Below, piece after piece: positions 59,977 to 64,000 of a stretch of DNA of 64,000 bases (the first letter of the stretch is position 1; each line of letters starts with the position of its first letter). This DNA is from UBA4971 sp029551185 (lineage in GTDB: Bacteria; Bacillota; SHA-98; UBA4971): assembly GCA_035593725.1 (NCBI GenBank), contig DAOSZN010000008.1:1-64000 (forward strand), given 5' to 3'. The notes below the pieces were generated by a model, which was not told the origin of the DNA, did no database searches, and saw only the letters and a program-made list of their open reading frames with translations. A program made the translations under genes and the position numbers.

Positions 59977-61116
59977 TTACGACTTTATCGAAAAATCCAC
60001 CAGACTGCTTCCTTCAGATACCCGCTTACCGCTCTCGCTATCAAAGAGTAGAACTCTCTCCGGCCTAAGACTTATGTTAACTTCTGAGCCTACCGGTATT
60101 ATGTCAGGTTCAGACAGTTTTGCTGTTAATAAGATATCTTTGTGACGCAGGCGGACAAAGGTATCAGACCCGGTGGGCAGATTGGAATAGACCATCATTC
60201 CAATGGTCGGTGGCTCAGTGCCGGTGATTAGAATGTCTTCACAACGGACTCCGATTATTACCTCCTGACCATCTTTGACAGTAATGTCGCCATAGGGTAC
60301 CTTCTTGAGAGACAACAGCCAATCACCGCATTGCACCTTCCATATATTGTCCTGCTCAACGATCTTTCCATTTACCAAATTAATTGAAGGACTACCTACG
60401 AAATCTGCGACAAATAGATTATTTGGATACTTATAGAGTCTCAACGGCTCATCGCACTGTTCGAGCCTGCCTTCTTTCATCACCACAACAGTGGTGGCCA
60501 TGGATATGGCTTCCAATTGATCATGGGTTACGTACACAACTGTCATGTCGGTTTCAGCATGAATCCGCTTAAGTTCTGTACGCATATCCATTCGCAGTTT
60601 TGCATCCAGGTTGCTTAACGGTTCATCCATCAGCAAACAATTAGGACGTGGAGCCAGGCTTCTTGCCAGGGCTACTCTTTGCTGTTGCCCTCCACTGAGT
60701 TCCGATGGATAACGCTGGAGATATTCGTCAATTTGCATCCATCCGGCCGCTTCTTTCACGCGCTCTTCAACCTCAGAACGGCTCATTTTCTTCATTTCTA
60801 ATCCAAAAGCAATGTTTTCAAAAACAGTCATATGAGGCCACAACGCATAATTCTGAAAAATGAGGCCTACATCTCTTTTGTCCGGACTCAGGGATAATCC
60901 TCGCTCTGAACAGAAGACCGGTTTGTCGCCATTAATAATTCTACCGCGTGTCGGCTCTTCGAGTCCTGCAATCATGCGTAAAGTAGTTGTCTTGCCACAG
61001 CCGGACGGACCCAGTAAACAAGTGAAACTCCTATCCGGGATGGTCAGGTTGAGATTGTCGACTGCGACAACGCTTCCCCACCGTTTCGTCAGGTTTTCCA
61101 GCTTAATATCGGGCAT
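59977..61116 (-). CDS. ABC transporter ATP-binding protein (FbpC/PotA/UgpC-like)
   Basis: 379 residues; ATG at 61116, 1 bp after the permease stop, with GGAGG in the permease end. Walker A GPSGCGKTTTLRMIAGLEEP, Q-loop LIFQNYALWPHMTVF, signature LSGGQQQRVALARSL, Walker B CLLMDEPLSNLDA, switch VYVTHDQLEA. A TOBE-type C-terminal region (about 240-370) follows, including IIGVRCEDILI and ISLRPERVLLFD. It powers the two-domain permease encoded upstream. Confidence 0.93.
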   Translation of the reverse strand: MPDIKLENLTKRWGSVVAVDNLNLTIPDRSFTCLLGPSGCGKTTTLRMIAGLEEPTRGRIINGDKPVFCSERGLSLSPDKRDVGLIFQNYALWPHMTVFENIAFGLEMKKMSRSEVEERVKEAAGWMQIDEYLQRYPSELSGGQQQRVALARSLAPRPNCLLMDEPLSNLDAKLRMDMRTELKRIHAETDMTVVYVTHDQLEAISMATTVVVMKEGRLEQCDEPLRLYKYPNNLFVADFVGSPSINLVNGKIVEQDNIWKVQCGDWLLSLKKVPYGDITVKDGQEVIIGVRCEDILITGTEPPTIGMMVYSNLPTGSDTFVRLRHKDILLTAKLSEPDIIPVGSEVNISLRPERVLLFDSESGKRVSEGSSLVDFSIKS

Positions 61117-61117
61117 A

Positions 61118-62962
61118 TCAGTTTCCTCCCAGACCTTCAGATAATTCGCTTCCCGTAAGCTTTTTCATAATGTTGGTCATTACCAGAATGACAATGACAA
61201 GCAATAACACAACAGCATTAGACATATGATAGAATCCGTAGTCAGAGTATCTGAAAGTCAACGTTGTTAAGAGCTGCGTTCCCGGAGTAATGAGGATTAC
61301 TACCATACTTAGCTCGCGCATAGCTGAGATAAACGGTAGTATCAATGCATTCAGCAAACCACTGCGTTGCAGCGGAAGTACTAAGCGGCGCATTCTCGTC
61401 AACCAACCCGCCCCGGCAATAATACCTGCTTCCTCAATCTCCTGCCCTAATTGCATCATTGCTGAGATCCCTGACTTAGCGGCAAACGGGAAGTTCTTGG
61501 CGGTCGTCGCGAGGATAATCAGCAGAAATGTACCATATAAACTAGGGATTGGACCACGCTGTTTCGCAAACAAAGACAGATATATTGCCCCAAATGCAAT
61601 GCTTGGAATCAGGTAAGGCAAAAAAGATATCTGGTCCAGAGTGCTTGAAAGCCAGGTGCCTCTTAAGTTAACTACCGTATATCCGATTAATATTCCAAAA
61701 ACAGCGCTGAGAACCGAAGAGGACAGGCCGAGTTTCACACTGTTGAAGAATGCTCTCCATGTTTGGGGGTCTCGGAGAATGCCTGGTCTACCATCTAAGA
61801 TTCCGGGTGTCGACTTGCCAATCCAATAGTGAAGAGTAAAATTGGAGGGACTGTATACTCCGGGCACCCGCATGAATGTATCTGCAGCCAGAACAAATAA
61901 CGGAACCACAATCACAACAAACAAGAACAACAGTATGACTCCGGATGCAACATACCTCCATTTTCCAAGGTTGATAAGCTTAGCTCTCGGTACCTGGCCA
62001 CTGATAGTCACAAAACTCTTTCGCTTGCCTACCACCTTGTTGCTGATGAAAATGAAGGTAGCAGCCAACAGAATCATCACAATAGCAATTACATAAGCAT
62101 CTCCGGGGCTCCCCGCCTGTAAGCTTGCATGTAGTCTGGTGGAAAGCACCCGATAATTAATTGGGTTTCCTAAAAACACCGGGGTGCTGAATGAGCCGAT
62201 ACCTCGTGAGATTGTCAGGATGAACGAAGACGCTATAGCCGGAGTAACCATTGGCAGAACAACTCGACGCTGAATTGTCCATTGATTTCCTCCTAAGACT
62301 AAAGCTGCTTCTTCCAACCGTGTATCGAAATCTTTGAATGCGCTTCCGACAAGCAAGAACGTAAAAGGATAATAGTGTAAAGCCATAGTGATAATAATAG
62401 GCAACGGACCGTAACTAATCCAGTCGGGCAAGTGCATTCCGAAGTACTCCAGGATTCCGGTGGTGCCGCCGATGGTCCGATTCTTAAAAATGGTTAGCCA
62501 GGCCAATGATAAGGTCCAAGACGGAAGGATATAAGGAACAACAGCCATATTGGATATGAATCGCTTAAACGGCAAGTCTGTTCTAACCACAAACCAAGCA
62601 AGAATTGTCCCGATAGCAATTGCCAGAATTGACATGCAAAAAGATATGAGCAGAGTATTTTTTAGCGGCTCATAGAAAAGCACATCGCTGATATCGCTGG
62701 CAAAGACGCGCTTAAGATAATAAGTCGTAAATTCGCCGACTTGCTTGCCGAATACACGAAGAGTATCACGACTATGTAATGTGACAGAGGAAACCAGTAC
62801 GCTAATTAACGGCAGAATAACAAGATAAACAGAGATAATTAAGAGCACTATACTTAACATCAAAGGAGGATTTGACAGTATTCGTTTACTGCGGTTCCAA
62901 CCACGCTCACAAAGCAAGGCCAGTTTATTGCCGGCTGCCGGTTGTTCAAAGCACGCTCCCAT
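61118..62962 (-). CDS. ABC transporter permease with two fused channel domains (FbpB/AfuB type)
   Basis: 614 residues; ATG at 62962, 9 nt after AAAGGAGG. Two tandem permease halves of about six helices each; each carries an EAA loop: LEEAALVLGGNQWTIQRRVV in the first and IEEAGIIAGAGWLTRMRRLV in the second. This double structure is typical of Fe3+ and hexose-phosphate importers (FbpB, AfuB, SfuB). The binding-protein gene lies directly upstream. Confidence 0.93.
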   Translation of the reverse strand: MGACFEQPAAGNKLALLCERGWNRSKRILSNPPLMLSIVLLIISVYLVILPLISVLVSSVTLHSRDTLRVFGKQVGEFTTYYLKRVFASDISDVLFYEPLKNTLLISFCMSILAIAIGTILAWFVVRTDLPFKRFISNMAVVPYILPSWTLSLAWLTIFKNRTIGGTTGILEYFGMHLPDWISYGPLPIIITMALHYYPFTFLLVGSAFKDFDTRLEEAALVLGGNQWTIQRRVVLPMVTPAIASSFILTISRGIGSFSTPVFLGNPINYRVLSTRLHASLQAGSPGDAYVIAIVMILLAATFIFISNKVVGKRKSFVTISGQVPRAKLINLGKWRYVASGVILLFLFVVIVVPLFVLAADTFMRVPGVYSPSNFTLHYWIGKSTPGILDGRPGILRDPQTWRAFFNSVKLGLSSSVLSAVFGILIGYTVVNLRGTWLSSTLDQISFLPYLIPSIAFGAIYLSLFAKQRGPIPSLYGTFLLIILATTAKNFPFAAKSGISAMMQLGQEIEEAGIIAGAGWLTRMRRLVLPLQRSGLLNALILPFISAMRELSMVVILITPGTQLLTTLTFRYSDYGFYHMSNAVVLLLVIVILVMTNIMKKLTGSELSEGLGGN

Positions 62963-62989
62963 GTTATGGAACCTCCTTTCTCAGGACCG

Positions 62990-63024
62990 GATGACTGCCG
63001 GGAGACAAGAGCCCGGCAGTCATC
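62990..63024 (-). repeat. Hairpin between binding-protein and permease genes (copy B)
   Basis: GATGACTGCCGGG (62990-63002) and CCCGGCAGTCATC (63012-63024) form a perfect 13 bp stem. The inner 10 bp equal the stem at 53996-54024. It is placed between the binding-protein stop and the permease ribosome site, as is common for hairpins that raise binding-protein mRNA over permease mRNA. Confidence 0.8.
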
Positions 63025-63044
63025 TCTCATTTTCCGTTCAATCT

Positions 63045-64000
63045 CTATCTTGCATGCTTCATCCAAAAGTCAAAGATTTCCCCATAATACTTCACTGTAG
63101 TTTGTGCATTTAAAGGCATTGTGACTTTCGCCCATGCCTCAGTTCCACCTAACGGATCATCGGGATGAGCCGGTATTCTTGGATCCGTAGCAAAATTGCC
63201 CAAGTCTTTTGTCCAGGCCTTTACTCCTTCTTCCAATAGATACCTTACAAATAACTTGGCAGCGTTAGGACTGGCGCTATTAGCTGTTATTGCTACATAG
63301 GCAGGATAGAGATAACCCATGTAAGGTTCCAGGCCGTAACAGGCTTCCAAGGCTAAATTCTTTGCGGGAATCTCCCTGTGTTTGCTTAGTACATATAAGC
63401 CTACCGGAGGCTCTGCCTGACCTCGGGCTCCAACAGCTTCTGCTACATCTGTATCGCTCTTAAACATAATTGGCTTATTATTCGCCAAGCGCTTGATAAA
63501 CTCCCAACCTGCATTCGGAGTTGTTAACTTGATTGGTTCTCCGAAGCGTTTTTCGTAAGCGGCTGCCATTTCATCAGCAGCTTCGACTATTTCCGCGAAC
63601 CATGCCAGATTTGTTGAGGTAAACTGGGGATCCCTCATCGCGATCTTGCCGCGCCATTCAGGTGTGGTAAGATCCCAAAGGTTCCGAATTGGAGATTCTG
63701 CATAAGCTTCAGTGTTATAGCCGATAATTCGGGGTTGGAATTGGTAAATCAGAGGGTCTTGGTATTCTATAGGTATGATGTCCTTGTGAGTTGAAGGGAC
63801 ATAATTTACTATATATCCTTGGGGAAGCAGTTGAGCCATGAGAATTGCTGCGTCTTCCGTAACAATTACATCGGCTCCTCTCGCTTTTGCTTCATGTTCA
63901 CGCACTACGCGGTCGCTTATCTCAACGTCATTCATTTTCGCCCATTGCACTTCAATACCGTACTTGGCTGTGAAGCCTTCCGCAGCTTCTCCCATTCTAC
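63045..64000 (-). CDS. ABC transporter binding protein, Fe3+/hexose-phosphate type, N-terminus beyond window
   Basis: At least 318 residues, open to the right edge; the signal peptide and first part are missing only because the window ends. It aligns without gaps to the protein encoded at 54125-55231: MGEAAEGFTAKYGIEVQW, EHEAKARGADVIVTEDAAIL, LTTPNAGWEFIKRLANNKP, VGLYVLSKHREIPAKNLALE and MPLNAQTTVKYYGEIFDFWM. It is the first known gene of the transporter operon continuing leftward to the permease and ATPase. Confidence 0.9.
   Translation of the reverse strand, partial: RMGEAAEGFTAKYGIEVQWAKMNDVEISDRVVREHEAKARGADVIVTEDAAILMAQLLPQGYIVNYVPSTHKDIIPIEYQDPLIYQFQPRIIGYNTEAYAESPIRNLWDLTTPEWRGKIAMRDPQFTSTNLAWFAEIVEAADEMAAAYEKRFGEPIKLTTPNAGWEFIKRLANNKPIMFKSDTDVAEAVGARGQAEPPVGLYVLSKHREIPAKNLALEACYGLEPYMGYLYPAYVAITANSASPNAAKLFVRYLLEEGVKAWTKDLGNFATDPRIPAHPDDPLGGTEAWAKVTMPLNAQTTVKYYGEIFDFWMKHAR

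Overview
The window looks like a chromosomal segment of an anaerobic, endospore-type Bacillota (Firmicutes) of a Clostridia- or Limnochordia-like lineage. The signs are spmA/spmB, a rapZ-yvcK-whiA set, a CggR-type repressor ahead of gapA-pgk-tpiA-eno with a recognisable CggR operator, rpoN, a K+-dependent-type membrane pyrophosphatase, a c-di-AMP riboswitch, strong Shine-Dalgarno sites, and frequent TTG/GTG starts. Two TolC-family genes at the left edge hint at a diderm or TolC-bearing lineage. Species cannot be named from the sequence alone.

Layout. 1-2.8 kb: end of an efflux adaptor gene and two TolC-like genes. 3.0-5.3 kb: a large glycosidase of uncertain family. 5.3-12.0 kb: an oligopeptide (Opp/Dpp) ABC transporter. 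Its oppF-like ATPase is divergent, while the binding protein, two permeases and oppD-like ATPase lie behind a c-di-AMP riboswitch, a terminator and an array of degenerate 12-13 nt repeats. The binding protein is circularly permuted: the canonical C-terminal block comes first. 12.2-20.4 kb: an intracellular alpha-glucan locus (GT4 synthase, NDP-sugar pyrophosphorylase fused to a dead phosphomannomutase-like domain, two GH57 enzymes, DUF4912). 20.5-24.3 kb: PHP hydrolase, amino-sugar kinase, nagA, nagB. 24.4-28.8 kb: rapZ, yvcK and whiA, with spmAB inserted on the opposite strand. 28.9-35.9 kb: rpoN, then cggR-gapA-pgk-tpiA-eno without a phosphoglycerate mutase. 36-40.5 kb: secG, hppA, an HD phosphohydrolase, smpB and tmRNA. 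40.7-46.9 kb: P1 peptidase, GH13 amylase, a dicarboxylate/glutamate symporter, a lipoprotein and a HAD hydrolase.

47-64 kb: a continuous minus-strand block. A LarA-family racemase and a ferredoxin-like aldo/keto reductase form one unit. A ribose-type ABC transporter forms another. A third set holds a Fe3+/hexose-phosphate-type ABC transporter, a secreted Kelch-metallophosphoesterase, two TIM-barrel isomerase-like proteins, a PfkB kinase and a duplicated binding protein. Taken together this last set reads as an uptake and catabolism system for an unknown, probably phosphorylated, carbohydrate.

Most novel observations: the circularly permuted peptide-binding protein; the riboswitch plus degenerate-repeat leader in front of it; the phosphoester/carbohydrate locus with a hairpin-tagged binding-protein duplication; the paired TolC genes, one of which appears to lack its beta strands; and the physical join of amino-sugar catabolism to the amino-sugar-sensing RapZ/YvcK pair.
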